From positions 186,001-250,000 of the forward strand of contig JAKFUU010000012.1 of assembly GCA_021732525.1 (NCBI GenBank): a stretch of 64,000 nucleotides of DNA, in the 5' to 3' direction. The translations under genes were made by a program, and so were the position numbers. The notes under the pieces were generated by a model. It searched no databases, was not told the DNA's origin, and was given only the letters and a program-made list of their open reading frames with translations. Below are positions 1-10,087 of the stretch, piece after piece. Source of the stretch: Sphingomonadaceae bacterium (GTDB taxonomy: Bacteria; Pseudomonadota; Alphaproteobacteria; Sphingomonadales; Sphingomonadaceae). The number at the start of each line of letters is the position of its first letter. Within the stretch, counting starts at the first letter, position 1.

Positions 1-621
1 CAGTCGGGGGGCAATCTCTATTTGCCCTTCATCAATGGCCCTGTCGCCGATCTTGGCTTATTTTATATTGCCTTTGGCGCTTTTGTGATCGTCGCCTTTG
101 GCAATGCGGTAAACCTAACCGACGGGCTGGACGGCCTTGCGACCATGCCGGTTATCATTGCGTCAACGGCATTTATGTTGATCGTATATCTGGTCGGCAA
201 TGCAAAATATTCCGCCTATCTCGGATTACCCTTTATATTGGGCGCGGGCGATTTGGCGATTATTTGCGGCGCTATCGTTGGCGCGGGACTGGCTTTTTTA
301 TGGTTCAATGCACCGCCAGCGGCTATATTTATGGGCGATACGGGCAGCTTGGCCTTGGGCGGCGTGTTGGGCACGATCGCGGTTGTCGCGCACCATGAAT
401 TTGTGCTGGCGATTATCGGCGGCGTTTTTGTGGTTGAGGCAATGTCGGTGATTATCCAGGTTTTTTGGTTTAAGCGCACCGGACGGCGGGTGTTTAAAAT
501 GGCCCCCATTCATCATCATTTTGAACAAATGGGCTGGAGCGAAACCACCGTCGTCATTCGCTTTTGGATCATCGCCTTCGTGCTCGCGCTTGCGGGATTA
601 TCCACCTTAAAGCTGAGATGA
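1..621 (+). CDS. mraY: MraY, phospho-MurNAc-pentapeptide transferase (5'-truncated)
   Basis: Carboxy-terminal part of the integral membrane enzyme that transfers phospho-MurNAc-pentapeptide from UDP to undecaprenyl phosphate, making lipid I at the inner leaflet. The open frame runs in from before base 1, so the gene start lies outside the window. Visible family motifs are [24 protein letters not shown] and the cytoplasmic histidine motif [12 protein letters not shown]; several hydrophobic segments alternate with them. Its stop overlaps the murD start as ATGA, and it opens the dcw gene order seen here. Nothing looks broken apart from the window edge. Confidence 0.97.
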   Translation, partial: QSGGNLYLPFINGPVADLGLFYIAFGAFVIVAFGNAVNLTDGLDGLATMPVIIASTAFMLIVYLVGNAKYSAYLGLPFILGAGDLAIICGAIVGAGLAFLWFNAPPAAIFMGDTGSLALGGVLGTIAVVAHHEFVLAIIGGVFVVEAMSVIIQVFWFKRTGRRVFKMAPIHHHFEQMGWSETTVVIRFWIIAFVLALAGLSTLKLR

Positions 622-1925
622 TTGTTAGCCCCGCCTTTGCCAACAAAAAATTCGCCATATTGGGACTGGCGCGGTCGGGGCTGGCATCGGCGAAAACATT
701 GGCGGCAAGCGGCGCGTTGATAACCGCATGGGACAGTGATGAAGCCGCGCGCGCTGCCGCTGCGGACATCGCCGAAATAGCCGATCCCATGGAGGTAGAT
801 TTGACCGGATTCGACGGGATCGTAGTATCGCCCGGCGTTCCGTTGATCCGGCATCCCATTGCGCGCAAGGCGCAGGCAGCTGGTGTTCCAATCATCGGCG
901 ATATGGAGCTGTTCGCCATGGCCCGCGCCAGCCTTCCCGAACACCGGGTTGTGGGTATTACCGGAACCAACGGCAAATCGACGACCACCGCGCTGGTTTA
1001 CCATTTGATAAAAAGTGCCGCTTTGCCCGCGCGCATGGCGGGGAATATTGGCGTACCGATCCTGTCGCAAAGCCCCTTGCCTGCGGGCGGCGTGTATATT
1101 TTGGAGCTGTCCAGCTACCAAATTGACCTGACGCACAGCTTGCAATGCGATGTGGCGGCGCTCATTAATCTGTCGCCCGATCATCTGGATCGTTATCATG
1201 GCTATGAAGGCTATATCGAGGCAAAAGCGCGGTTATTTGCAATGCAGAGCGCGCAGCAGCATAGTATTTTCGGCAATGGCGATGACGACACGCGGTCGAT
1301 TTATTTGAAACTTGCAGCGCAAAAGGATCGGGATTTCTGTCAATTGGCCGAGCCTACAGATTTGAAAGGGCAGGAAAATTGGCCATCATTGCAGGGGCCA
1401 CATAATCTTGAAAATGCGGCAATCGCGGTAAAAATTGTCGAAGCTTTGGGCATTAGCGAAAATCAATGGCGCCGTGCGATGCCCCACTTTCGAGGATTGC
1501 CGCACCGGATGGAAATTGTGGGCGAATATGCCGGTGTGCTTTATGTTAACGATAGCAAGGCAACCAATGCAGCATCAACCGCCCCGGCATTGGCCGCTTA
1601 TCCCCGCATTCATTGGATTTTGGGCGGTATCGCCAAAAGCGAGCATCTGAATGAATGCAAGCCAAATTTCGGCCATGTGGTCAAAGCCTATACCATTGGC
1701 GAATCGGGTGCGAGCCTGGGTGCGATTTTGGCGCCCTATATGCCTGTCATATCCTGCGAAATGCTGGCCACAGCGGTTGCACAAGCGGCGATGGCGGCAA
1801 AGCCCGGTGACGTGGTGATGCTGTCACCCGCCTGCGCCTCCTTCGATCAATTTAAGGATTTTGAAGCAAGAGGAGATTGTTTCAAAGCGGCCTTCGCCAA
1901 TCTGACCAAGGACGCGCACGAATGA
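618..1925 (+). CDS. murD: MurD, UDP-MurNAc-L-alanine:D-glutamate ligase
   Basis: Cytoplasmic ATP-dependent ligase adding D-glutamate to UDP-MurNAc-L-Ala. From the chosen start the protein has 435 residues, normal for MurD. It opens with a Rossmann-like motif ([11 protein letters not shown]), has the Mur ligase P-loop [12 protein letters not shown] near residue 115, and later VNDSKATN and the C-terminal domain motif [11 protein letters not shown]. The ATG at 618 overlaps the mraY stop (ATGA); a longer open frame upstream lies inside mraY and has no similarity to MurD. The stop overlaps the ftsW start in the same way, implying translational coupling. Confidence 0.97.
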   Translation: MIVSPAFANKKFAILGLARSGLASAKTLAASGALITAWDSDEAARAAAADIAEIADPMEVDLTGFDGIVVSPGVPLIRHPIARKAQAAGVPIIGDMELFAMARASLPEHRVVGITGTNGKSTTTALVYHLIKSAALPARMAGNIGVPILSQSPLPAGGVYILELSSYQIDLTHSLQCDVAALINLSPDHLDRYHGYEGYIEAKARLFAMQSAQQHSIFGNGDDDTRSIYLKLAAQKDRDFCQLAEPTDLKGQENWPSLQGPHNLENAAIAVKIVEALGISENQWRRAMPHFRGLPHRMEIVGEYAGVLYVNDSKATNAASTAPALAAYPRIHWILGGIAKSEHLNECKPNFGHVVKAYTIGESGASLGAILAPYMPVISCEMLATAVAQAAMAAKPGDVVMLSPACASFDQFKDFEARGDCFKAAFANLTKDAHE

Positions 1926-3142
1926 CCATGGAGGGCAAAGATATCCCATGGGTGCTCGCGGCGAAAACGGGCAAAACCCATTTCTCCAATCGGTTGGGCC
2001 GGGGAGACCGGTCGCCGCTTGGGGTTTGGTTTTGGGAACTGGACCGGGTTTTATTGGGCTTGATGCTGGTTTTAATTGCAATCGGATTGCTAGCGGTTGC
2101 CGCCGCTTCGCCCGCCGCAGCGCAAAGATTGTCGGCGGCGGAGGATATTTTGCCGCCGCTGTATTTTTTCTACCGGCAATTAATTTGGGTGACGCTCGGC
2201 ATGCCGTTGATGTTGTTTGTTTCTATGTATCCAAAGGAACAGGCCCGGCGATTAGCCATCATTGGTTTCTTGATTATGACCGCGCTGTTGATGCTGGTGC
2301 CGATATTGGGTAAAGAGGTGAATGGAGCGCAGCGTTGGATCGGATATGGTTTTGCCAGCATCCAGCCATCCGAATTTCTGAAACCTTTTTTTGCGGTAAC
2401 ATTGGCGTGGATCATATCGTGGCAGCGCAGCGACGCCGCTTTGCCGGTCCATTTTTTTTCGATAATGGTGACCGGGTTTATAGGCCTATTCTTGATGCTG
2501 CAGCCCGATTTGGGGCAAACAATTTTAATCTGCGGTGTTTGGTTCGCTTTAATGATGGTATCGGGGGTTCCGGCTTGGCGTTTGTGGGGTTTGACGCTGG
2601 TTGCGATTGGCGGACTGCTGCTTGCCTATAACTTCTATCCAGTCGCGACGCAGCGGATCGATGCCTGGATCTTTGGCACCGAAGGTCTAACCCATGACAA
2701 GCTGGCAATGGCGACATTGACGGCGGGTGGATTCATTGGCGTTGGGCCGGGGCTTGGCACCAAAAAATACGCGCTACCTGAGGCGCAAACCGACTATATC
2801 TTTTCGGTGATCGGTGAAGAATTTGGTTTGCTTGCCTGTATAGTGATCGCCATCTTGTTTTTTGCTATTTTGGTTCGCGTGGTGATCCGCTTGCTCGACG
2901 AAAAAGATCAATTTGTCATCCTATCGGTAACGGGGCTTACTGCGGCATTTTGCGGTCAAGCGATGATCAATATAGCGGTGAATTTGGGGATATTCCCATC
3001 AAAGGGCATGACGCTTCCCTTTATCAGCTATGGCGGGTCATCAATTTTGGCATTGTCAATATGTTGCGGTTTGATACTGGCGCTGACCAAGCGCAACCCT
3101 TATCTTGACCGGTCACGCTATATGGTGAAGGGCGAGCGGTGA
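1922..3142 (+). CDS. ftsW: FtsW, SEDS-family septal peptidoglycan polymerase
   Basis: Polytopic inner-membrane glycosyltransferase of the SEDS family that polymerises lipid II at the division septum with a cognate class B PBP. About 406 residues with roughly ten hydrophobic segments. The family signatures IQPSEFLKP, EEFGL and PFISYGGSS are present. The start at 1922 gives an ATGA overlap with murD; a second ATG lies two codons later. Compared with many FtsW proteins it has a long cytoplasmic N-terminal stretch of about 40 residues before the first membrane segment. Thirteen bases separate it from murG. Confidence 0.96.
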   Translation: MTMEGKDIPWVLAAKTGKTHFSNRLGRGDRSPLGVWFWELDRVLLGLMLVLIAIGLLAVAAASPAAAQRLSAAEDILPPLYFFYRQLIWVTLGMPLMLFVSMYPKEQARRLAIIGFLIMTALLMLVPILGKEVNGAQRWIGYGFASIQPSEFLKPFFAVTLAWIISWQRSDAALPVHFFSIMVTGFIGLFLMLQPDLGQTILICGVWFALMMVSGVPAWRLWGLTLVAIGGLLLAYNFYPVATQRIDAWIFGTEGLTHDKLAMATLTAGGFIGVGPGLGTKKYALPEAQTDYIFSVIGEEFGLLACIVIAILFFAILVRVVIRLLDEKDQFVILSVTGLTAAFCGQAMINIAVNLGIFPSKGMTLPFISYGGSSILALSICCGLILALTKRNPYLDRSRYMVKGER

Positions 3143-3155
3143 AGGGGAAAAAGCC

Positions 3156-4352
3156 ATGACGGTTTCACGACATTATGTGCTGGCGGCGGGCGGCACGGGG
3201 GGGCATATTATACCCGCCTATGCATTGGGCGCTGAATTGTTGCAACGCGGCCATCATGTTGCGCTGGTCACCGATGAACGCGGCAGCAAAATTCCCGGTA
3301 TTCCGGATAAAATTGCGACGCATATTTTGCCTGCGGGGCGGATAAGCGGCGGGCCGATAGGATGGCTGCGCGCGGCGCGCGCGATTGGCCGGGGCCGGGA
3401 AATGGCCAAGATGCTGTATAGCAGTTTTCAGCCCAGCGCGGTGGTTGGCTTTGGCGGCTATCCGGCATTTCCCGCATTGCTTGGTGCCTTTGCAAAAAAT
3501 ATTCCCGCAATCATCCATGAACAAAATGCGGTATTGGGCCGGGTCAACCGCTTAACGGCAAGCAAGGTCAATGCCATCGTTACCGCCTATCCTGATATTC
3601 GGAAATTAAAACCGCGCGACCTCCCGAAAGCACATCTGCTCGGCAACCCGGTGCGGGAGGCGATATTGGCGCTGCGCGAGGAGAGCTTTCCGCCGTTTTT
3701 AGAAGATGGCATTTTCCGCGTGCTGGTAACCGGTGGCAGCCAAGGCGCATCGATATTATCCGAAATAGTGCCCGATGGCCTCGCTCGGTTGCCGCTGAAC
3801 TTACGCCGCCGCCTGCAAGTGACGCAGCAATGCCGGCAAGAAGATATTGAGGCGGTCCGCGCCACCTATGCCCAGCATCAAATTCCGGCGGAGCTGGCGA
3901 CTTATTTGCCCGATATGCCCGAACGGCTGGAATGGGCGCATTTGGTAATTTCACGCGCTGGTGCATCGACCATTGCCGAGCTGACCTGCGCCGGGCGGCC
4001 CGCAATACTGATCCCCTTGCCAACCGCGATGGACAATCATCAGGCGTTTAATGTGGTTGAAATGGTGCAAGCGGGCGGCGCGCGCGCGATTGCCCAAGAA
4101 CAATTTACGTCAAAAGAATTGGCCAAACAGATTCAGAAAATTGCGTTGCAGCCTGGTGCGCTTGAAAATGCCGCCCTTGCCGCAAAAAAATGTGGACGCC
4201 CCGCTGCGGTTTCGGATCTGGCCGATCTGGTCGAAAGCTTTGGCGCCGCGCCGATCACAAAGCCGTTAAAAAGCAAGGGTACGGGCGGGATGAATTTTAG
4301 CAAGCCATCGCCAGCGCTCGCCAAAGACATGCCGGGTGAGGGCGCTGCATGA
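3156..4352 (+). CDS. murG: MurG, lipid II synthase (GlcNAc transferase)
   Basis: Peripheral membrane GT-B glycosyltransferase that adds GlcNAc from UDP-GlcNAc to lipid I. The N-terminal [14 protein letters not shown] glycine-rich loop (near residue 12) and the central VTGGSQGA loop are the two signature loops; [12 protein letters not shown] and [12 protein letters not shown] are also typical. 398 residues, slightly long because of a low-complexity tail after residue 360. The Shine-Dalgarno-like GAAGGGGA lies just before the ATG. The stop overlaps murC as ATGA. Confidence 0.96.
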   Translation: MTVSRHYVLAAGGTGGHIIPAYALGAELLQRGHHVALVTDERGSKIPGIPDKIATHILPAGRISGGPIGWLRAARAIGRGREMAKMLYSSFQPSAVVGFGGYPAFPALLGAFAKNIPAIIHEQNAVLGRVNRLTASKVNAIVTAYPDIRKLKPRDLPKAHLLGNPVREAILALREESFPPFLEDGIFRVLVTGGSQGASILSEIVPDGLARLPLNLRRRLQVTQQCRQEDIEAVRATYAQHQIPAELATYLPDMPERLEWAHLVISRAGASTIAELTCAGRPAILIPLPTAMDNHQAFNVVEMVQAGGARAIAQEQFTSKELAKQIQKIALQPGALENAALAAKKCGRPAAVSDLADLVESFGAAPITKPLKSKGTGGMNFSKPSPALAKDMPGEGAA

Positions 4353-5770
4353 GGGGGGTTCCCACCGACATTGGCACCGTCCATTTCGTCGGCATCGGCG
4401 GGATTGGCATGTCGGGCATTGCCGAGGTGATGCATAATTTGGGCTATCATGTGCAGGGCAGCGATCTAGCCGATGGTTATGTGATCGACGGGCTGCGCGC
4501 CAAGGGCATAAAGGTGATGATCGGCCATAGCGCCGAAAATCTTGCGGGCGTGTCGGTGGTGGTCACTTCGACTGCGGTAAAGCCCGGTAATCCCGAACGC
4601 GATGCGGCGCTCGAACAACGTATTCCGCTGGTGCGGCGCGCCGAGATGCTGGCGGAATTGATGCGGCTGAAAAATACCGTTGCGGTTGCCGGGACGCATG
4701 GGAAAACGACCACAACCTCGATGATCGCCGCGATGCTCGATCATGGCGGCGTCGATCCTACCGTTATCAACGGGGGTATCATCAACAGCTATGGTTCCAA
4801 CGCGCGGCTGGGCGCAAGCGACTGGATGGTGGTGGAGGCCGACGAAAGCGATGGCAGTTTCCTGCGGCTTGATGGCACCATTGCTGTTGTCACCAATATC
4901 GATCCCGAACATCTCGACCATTATGGCGATTTTGACAGCATCAAGCGAGCCTTTGTAGAATTTGTCGAAAATGTGCCCTTTTACGGGGCGGCGATCATGT
5001 GCCTTGACCATCCCGAAGTGCAGTCGATTATCCCGCAGATTCGCGACCGGCGGATCGTCACCTACGGCTTTTCGGCGCAGGCCGATATTCGCGGCGAAAA
5101 TGTAACGCCCTTTGCCGGCGGCAACCGGTTTGATGTTTTGGTCCGCACGCGCGACGGGGCGCAGCGGATGATCGCGGGAATTGAATTGCCAATGCCAGGA
5201 CGGCATAATGTGCAAAACGCGCTGGCCGCAATTTCCGTAGGTCTTGAAATGGGGATGAGCGATGATGCGGTGCGCGAAGGCTTTAGCAAATTTGGCGGGG
5301 TGAAGCGCCGTTTCACCAAGGTGGGGGAGGTGGACGGCGTAACTATCATCGATGATTATGGTCATCATCCGGTTGAAATTCGTGCGGTGCTTGCCGCCGC
5401 CCGCGAAAGCGCGTCAGGCCGGGTGATCGCAGTGGCGCAGCCGCACCGATATACCCGGCTGCGCGATCATATGGATGATTTTCAGCAAGCCTTTAACGAT
5501 GCCGATATCGTCTTTGTAACCCCGGTCTATACGGCGGGAGAAACGGCCATTGCGGGCGTCGATTCGGCGGCGCTGGTTGCGGGGATGAAGCAACGCGGAC
5601 ACCGTTCGGCGGCGCTAGTATCGGATGCCGCGAATTTGGCTCAGAAGTTGGCGGAGATATTGCAACCGCAGGATATGGTCGTGTGCCTTGGCGCGGGTGA
5701 TATCACCAAATGGGCGGCTGGGTTGGCTGACGCTGTCCGGCAAGCGCGCGGCGAAGCGGCCGGGGCGTGA
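4349..5770 (+). CDS. murC: MurC, UDP-MurNAc:L-alanine ligase
   Basis: Cytoplasmic ATP-dependent ligase that adds the first residue, L-alanine, to UDP-MurNAc. 473 residues. Motifs: [14 protein letters not shown] at the N-terminal UDP-binding domain, [14 protein letters not shown] (P-loop, near residue 114), [23 protein letters not shown] and [10 protein letters not shown]. It starts four bases inside murG and is followed directly by murB, the usual dcw order. No anomalies seen. Confidence 0.97.
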   Translation: MRGVPTDIGTVHFVGIGGIGMSGIAEVMHNLGYHVQGSDLADGYVIDGLRAKGIKVMIGHSAENLAGVSVVVTSTAVKPGNPERDAALEQRIPLVRRAEMLAELMRLKNTVAVAGTHGKTTTTSMIAAMLDHGGVDPTVINGGIINSYGSNARLGASDWMVVEADESDGSFLRLDGTIAVVTNIDPEHLDHYGDFDSIKRAFVEFVENVPFYGAAIMCLDHPEVQSIIPQIRDRRIVTYGFSAQADIRGENVTPFAGGNRFDVLVRTRDGAQRMIAGIELPMPGRHNVQNALAAISVGLEMGMSDDAVREGFSKFGGVKRRFTKVGEVDGVTIIDDYGHHPVEIRAVLAAARESASGRVIAVAQPHRYTRLRDHMDDFQQAFNDADIVFVTPVYTAGETAIAGVDSAALVAGMKQRGHRSAALVSDAANLAQKLAEILQPQDMVVCLGAGDITKWAAGLADAVRQARGEAAGA

Positions 5771-6660
5771 TGATCGATCTGCCCTCTGTTCACGGTAAGC
5801 TGACGCCGAATGCGCCGCTTGCGCCGCTGGTTTGGTTCAAATCGGGCGGCGCGGCGCAATGGCTGTTTGAACCGAAAGATATTGCCGATTTGCAAGGCTT
5901 TATCCGCGATCTTGATCCGGCAATGCCGCTCATGGCGATTGGGCTGGGTTCAAATATGATCGTTCGTGATGGCGGCGTTCCCGGCGTCGTCGTGCGGCTG
6001 GGCAAGGCCTTTGCCAAGGTGGTGCCCGCGGGCGATCATATCCTAAATTGCGGCGGCGGCGCTTCGGGGATATTGGTTTCCTCCACCGCGCGCGATGCCG
6101 GGATCGCGGGGATGGAATTTCTGCGCTCGATCCCCGGCACCGTCGGCGGCTTTGTGCGGATGAATGGCGGGGCTTATGGCCGCGAGGTGAAGGATATTTT
6201 GATCGATTGCGATGTGCTGCTGCGATCTGGAGAGCTGTTGACACTGCCGGTGGCCGATCTGCGTTATAGCTATCGCCATTCCGAATTGCCCGGCGGCGCG
6301 ATCGTGGTGGCCGCGCGGTTTCGCGGGCTGCCCGGCGAGGCCAGCGTGATCCAGGCCGAAATGGACCGTATTTCCGAGGACCGCGAAGCATCGCAACCTT
6401 TGCGATCAAAAACCGGCGGTTCCACCTTCAAAAATCCCCAGGGGCATAAAGCGTGGCAACTGGTCGATGCAGCGGGATGCCGGGGCGTGCAGATTGGCGG
6501 CGCGCAGGTATCAGAAAAGCACACAAATTTTCTTCTTAACCTGGGCGATGCCACCAGCGCAGATATTGAGGCATTGGGCGAAGAAGTGCGCCGCCGGGTT
6601 TTCGAAAAGTCGGGCGTGGAATTGCAATGGGAAATACAGCGTGTGGGGAGGGCGAAATGA
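5767..6660 (+). CDS. murB: MurB, UDP-N-acetylenolpyruvoylglucosamine reductase
   Basis: FAD enzyme that reduces enolpyruvyl-UDP-GlcNAc to UDP-MurNAc with NADPH. 297 residues. Seen: [11 protein letters not shown] and [17 protein letters not shown] in the FAD-binding domain, RYSYRHSE, and [18 protein letters not shown]. Two start codons are possible, GTG at 5767 (overlapping the murC stop by four bases) and ATG at 5770 (overlapping by one); the sequence does not decide between them. A palindromic repeat separates it from ddl. Confidence 0.95.
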   Translation: MMIDLPSVHGKLTPNAPLAPLVWFKSGGAAQWLFEPKDIADLQGFIRDLDPAMPLMAIGLGSNMIVRDGGVPGVVVRLGKAFAKVVPAGDHILNCGGGASGILVSSTARDAGIAGMEFLRSIPGTVGGFVRMNGGAYGREVKDILIDCDVLLRSGELLTLPVADLRYSYRHSELPGGAIVVAARFRGLPGEASVIQAEMDRISEDREASQPLRSKTGGSTFKNPQGHKAWQLVDAAGCRGVQIGGAQVSEKHTNFLLNLGDATSADIEALGEEVRRRVFEKSGVELQWEIQRVGRAK

Positions 6661-6683
6661 ACTTTACTTTGGCCTCTCTGTTT

Positions 6684-6774
6684 CGTCATGCTGAACCTGT
6701 TTCAGCATCCATCTATCCATTTAGGCCATTGGTCTGTGAAGACAAATGGACCCTGAAGCAAGTTCAGGGTGACG
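6684..6774. repeat. Interspersed inverted repeat (family A), copy 1
   Basis: Non-coding 91-bp dyad in the 133-bp gap between murB and ddl. The left half begins CGTCATGCTGAACCTGTTTC and the right half ends CCTGAAGCAAGTTCAGGGTG followed by ACG, so the ends are near-complements. A related unit lies at 13331-13421 between trpG and trpD. Short palindromes of this kind (CGTCATGCTGAAC.TGTTTCAGCATC) recur between genes in sphingomonad and related genomes; function unknown. A transcript through it would fold into a long hairpin. Confidence 0.75.
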
Positions 6775-6793
6775 AGCATTATGAGGTAAGATT

Positions 6794-7723
6794 ATGAGCA
6801 CCCCCGCCAATATCCATGTGGCAGTGCTAATGGGCGGTTGGTCGAACGAGCGGCCGGTGTCGCTGATGAGCGGAACCGGCGTTGCCGATGCGCTCGAGAA
6901 GCTGGGGTATAAAGTCAGCCGCATCGATATGGACCGCAATATTGCGCAGGTCTTGACCGCGCTTCGTCCCGATGTCGTGTTCAACGCGCTGCACGGTGTT
7001 CCCGGTGAGGATGGCCGGGTGCAAGGCATGCTCGATTTGATGGGCATTGTTTATACGCATAGCGATATGGCAACATCGGTGATCGCGATTGACAAGGAGA
7101 TGACCAAGCAGCGCTTGGTGCCGCATGGTATCCCGATGCCGAAGGGGAAAATCGTCAGATCCGAAAGCCTGTTTGCCGGCGATCCTTTGCCGCGCCCCTA
7201 TGTGTTGAAACCGGTCAACGAAGGATCATCGGTGGGCGTCGCGATTGTGACCGACAGCGGCAATTATGGCAATCCCATCGCGCGCGGTGCGGCGGGGCCG
7301 TGGCAGGATTTTGACAGCTTACTGGCCGAACCCTATATTAAGGGCCGCGAGCTGACCTGTGCGGTGCTCCGCGATAAGGCGCTGTGCGTGACCGAGCTGG
7401 TTACAAAAAGCGGCTTTTATGACTTTGATGCCAAATATACCGATGGGATGACGCAGCATATTTGCCCGGCGAATATTCCCGCCGATATCGAAGCTTACAT
7501 CATGGATTTGGCGCTGCGCTGTCATCGATTACTCGGCTGCAAGGGCGCGTCGCGTACCGACTTCCGCTGGGACGACGCGCAAGGCAAGGACGGCATATTC
7601 GTGCTGGAAACCAATACGCAGCCCGGAATGACCCCGCTCAGCCTGGTGCCCGAACAAGCCCGGCATGTCGGTATCAGCTATGAACAATTGGTCGATTTGA
7701 TTGTGAAAGATGCGTTGAACTAA
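6794..7723 (+). CDS. ddl: D-alanine--D-alanine ligase
   Basis: ATP-grasp ligase that makes the D-Ala-D-Ala dipeptide for the pentapeptide stem. 309 residues. N-terminal VAVLMGGWSNERPVSLMSG, the substrate-binding ALHGVPGEDGRVQGMLD, the ATP-grasp stretch YVLKPVNEGSSVGV and the C-terminal metal-binding VLETNTQPGMTPLSLVPEQ are all present. The position between murB and ftsQ is standard for alphaproteobacterial dcw clusters. Fifteen bases separate it from ftsQ. Confidence 0.96.
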   Translation: MSTPANIHVAVLMGGWSNERPVSLMSGTGVADALEKLGYKVSRIDMDRNIAQVLTALRPDVVFNALHGVPGEDGRVQGMLDLMGIVYTHSDMATSVIAIDKEMTKQRLVPHGIPMPKGKIVRSESLFAGDPLPRPYVLKPVNEGSSVGVAIVTDSGNYGNPIARGAAGPWQDFDSLLAEPYIKGRELTCAVLRDKALCVTELVTKSGFYDFDAKYTDGMTQHICPANIPADIEAYIMDLALRCHRLLGCKGASRTDFRWDDAQGKDGIFVLETNTQPGMTPLSLVPEQARHVGISYEQLVDLIVKDALN

Positions 7724-7738
7724 AATGATGCGTGCCCG

Positions 7739-8719
7739 ATGAAAGCCACAACCAAAAGGAAATCGCCGCGCCGTCCGGCGAAGAACAGATTCGATTCTCG
7801 GCAAAACCCAGCTCGGCAAAAAGCCAGACCCATTTCGATATTTGATCGTATGCTGGCCAACTTGCCGCTCGCCGAACAGGAAATACAGCGAATTTTTACA
7901 TGGATCGCGGTTGGCACTTTCGCGCTTATCTTATTTTTTGTCGCGCGTTATTTTGGCGTTGGCGATGTTATTCACCGGCATTATGCGCAACAAGCCGCAA
8001 ATGCAGGGTTTGTATTAAAACGGATCGAGCCGATCGGTATCAAACGGGCCGATGAGCTTAAAATTTACGATCTGATTTTGGCACAAAAAGACCGGGCGAT
8101 GCCGTTGGTTGACATCGAAAAAATTCGTACAGATTTGATGCAATATGGCTGGGTCAAGGATGTTCGGGTCAGCCGGCAATTGCCCGACACGTTGGTGGTG
8201 GAAATTATCGAACGCAAACCATCGGCCATCTGGGACGATAATGGCAAACAAAATTTGATCGATGAACAGGGCATTTTGCTTGAAAATATCCCCGTGGGCA
8301 GTGTCGGCGGCTTGATGGTGATAAGCGGCGACCGGGCCAATAGGAAGATAGCGGGGTTGACTGAATTGCTGGAAGCGGCTCCATCGTTAAAGCCGCAGAT
8401 TATCGCGGCAAGCTGGGTCGGCAACCGCCGTTGGGATTTGAAATTCAAGAGCGGAGAAACAGTGGCGCTACCCGAAGGCGAAATCGCCGCTGCCAAGGCT
8501 CTGGTCAATTTTGCCCGGATGGAAGGGGTTAGCCGGATATTGGGGCAAGATATCATTCATTTTGATTTGCGCGATCCGGACAAGGCCTATCTGCGCCGAA
8601 AGCCCAAAAGCAGCCCCGCTGCTCCAATTGAGGAGAATCGCAAAAACAGCGATAATGGCAATGAAACAGAAACCGAGGTAAAAGCCGAAACAGAAACGGG
8701 AGGCAGAGATACGGCATGA
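7739..8719 (+). CDS. ftsQ: FtsQ, cell division protein with POTRA domain
   Basis: Bitopic divisome protein that links early and late division proteins through its periplasmic domain. 326 residues: a basic cytoplasmic tail (about residues 1-55), one membrane helix (TFALILFFVARYF, near 60-75), a POTRA-like domain starting at GFVLKRIEPIGI and the FtsQ domain with WVKDVRVSRQLPDTLVVEI. The last 35 residues are unusually acidic (NSDNGNETETEVKAETETGG). The stop overlaps ftsA by ATGA. Confidence 0.93.
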   Translation: MKATTKRKSPRRPAKNRFDSRQNPARQKARPISIFDRMLANLPLAEQEIQRIFTWIAVGTFALILFFVARYFGVGDVIHRHYAQQAANAGFVLKRIEPIGIKRADELKIYDLILAQKDRAMPLVDIEKIRTDLMQYGWVKDVRVSRQLPDTLVVEIIERKPSAIWDDNGKQNLIDEQGILLENIPVGSVGGLMVISGDRANRKIAGLTELLEAAPSLKPQIIAASWVGNRRWDLKFKSGETVALPEGEIAAAKALVNFARMEGVSRILGQDIIHFDLRDPDKAYLRRKPKSSPAAPIEENRKNSDNGNETETEVKAETETGGRDTA

Positions 8720-9981
8720 CCACGGCGCGTGTTGAAAAAATTATCTCTGTTCTGGACATTGGCTCATCCAAAGTATGCGCTTTGATCGCGGGCAAGACCG
8801 ACAGCGGAGAATTGATCGCGCTTGGAACCGGTCAACGTGAAAGCCGGGGTATGGTGCGCGGTTGTATCGCCGATATTGAACAGGCCGAATTGTCGGTACG
8901 CCATGCGGTGGAACAGGCGGAGCGGATTGCGGGGATAAATATTGACCGCGTCACCATCGGCATTTCGGCTGGCGGCTTCGCCAGCATGCTGGCACCGGTT
9001 GAAATTGAACTTAGCGGCGATAGGATAGAGCAAGAAGATATCGATGATTTGTTGGCGGCGGGCCGGGCGAATCTCGATACGCGGGGGAAATCGGCACTCC
9101 ATATTCAACCGACTCTTTACGCGCTGGATGGCGTGGGCGGGGTTGCCAACCCGATTGGCCTGCACGCCGACCGGTTGGGCGTTGATATTCATGCCATTCT
9201 GGCCGACCCTTCACCCGTAAGAAATTTGGATATGACGGCTAGAGCCGCGCATCTTGAGGTTGATAGGGTTGTTGTATCGCCGATTGCAGCGGGTCTTGCT
9301 TGCTTAACATCGGAAGAACGCGAATTGGGCGTTGCACTTGTCGAAATGGGCGCGGCGGTCACCAATGTTTCGGTTTTTATTGGCGGCATGCTGGTTGGCC
9401 TGGAGACCATTCAGCAAGGCGGAGCGGATATTACCGATGATATCGCCTCAACTTTTGGTATGCGGCGCGCGCAAGCCGAGCGTCTGAAATGCTATTACGG
9501 TTCCGCTTTGTCCACCCCGCGCGATCATCAAGATGTGTTGGAGTTGAAAAATGAAGACAGCGCCGCAGACAGCGAGAATGCTGGTCCGCGGATAACCAAG
9601 GCGGAGCTTAACGCCGTGATCTTTCAACGGATCGATAAAATTGTTTCGGAAATCGGCCAGTCACTGAAAGCGCTTGGCTTTGCCGGACCGACAGGGCATC
9701 AAATTATTTTAACCGGAGGTGGTGCCGAGCTAAAAGGGGTGGCGGAGCATGCTCAGGCGGCGCTCGGCCGGGCTGTGCGTGTGGCCCGTCCAGCGGGTGT
9801 TTCAGGCGTGCCAGATGCGCATAGCGGACCAGCCTTTGCAACATTGATCGGTTTGGTTCAATTTTCAGCCTCCGACCTTGTGGATTTAAGTGTTTTGTTG
9901 GATAGCGATGGCGATTTTGCTGGCGGATCAACATTAAGCATTTTCGAACGCATCAAACGGGTGATAAGAGATAATTTTTAA
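8716..9981 (+). CDS. ftsA: FtsA, actin-like divisome protein
   Basis: Cytoplasmic actin-fold ATPase that tethers FtsZ to the membrane and recruits later division proteins. 421 residues. Phosphate-1 loop LDIGSSKVCALIAG near residue 14; later VVSPIAAGLACL, VEMGAAVTNVSVFIGG (phosphate 2) and ILTGGGAELKGV (adenosine motif). The extreme C-terminus (SIFERIKRVIRDNF) is a plausible amphipathic membrane-targeting helix. The start overlaps ftsQ; 106 bases separate it from ftsZ. Confidence 0.96.
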   Translation: MTTARVEKIISVLDIGSSKVCALIAGKTDSGELIALGTGQRESRGMVRGCIADIEQAELSVRHAVEQAERIAGINIDRVTIGISAGGFASMLAPVEIELSGDRIEQEDIDDLLAAGRANLDTRGKSALHIQPTLYALDGVGGVANPIGLHADRLGVDIHAILADPSPVRNLDMTARAAHLEVDRVVVSPIAAGLACLTSEERELGVALVEMGAAVTNVSVFIGGMLVGLETIQQGGADITDDIASTFGMRRAQAERLKCYYGSALSTPRDHQDVLELKNEDSAADSENAGPRITKAELNAVIFQRIDKIVSEIGQSLKALGFAGPTGHQIILTGGGAELKGVAEHAQAALGRAVRVARPAGVSGVPDAHSGPAFATLIGLVQFSASDLVDLSVLLDSDGDFAGGSTLSIFERIKRVIRDNF

Positions 9982-10087
9982 GCTTATCATGCCGTAGCGG
10001 TTAATTTTTCGAGTGTGCTCGTGACATATTTGTGTCAATAGGAGCAAAATTTTTGGAACGAGCCGGATCGGCAAAGGGGTTATAATT

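Noticed and set aside
10081-10086. TATAAT directly before the ftsZ ATG
   Set aside because: Too close to the start codon to be a -10 box for ftsZ, and no suitable -35 hexamer lies 16-18 bases upstream.
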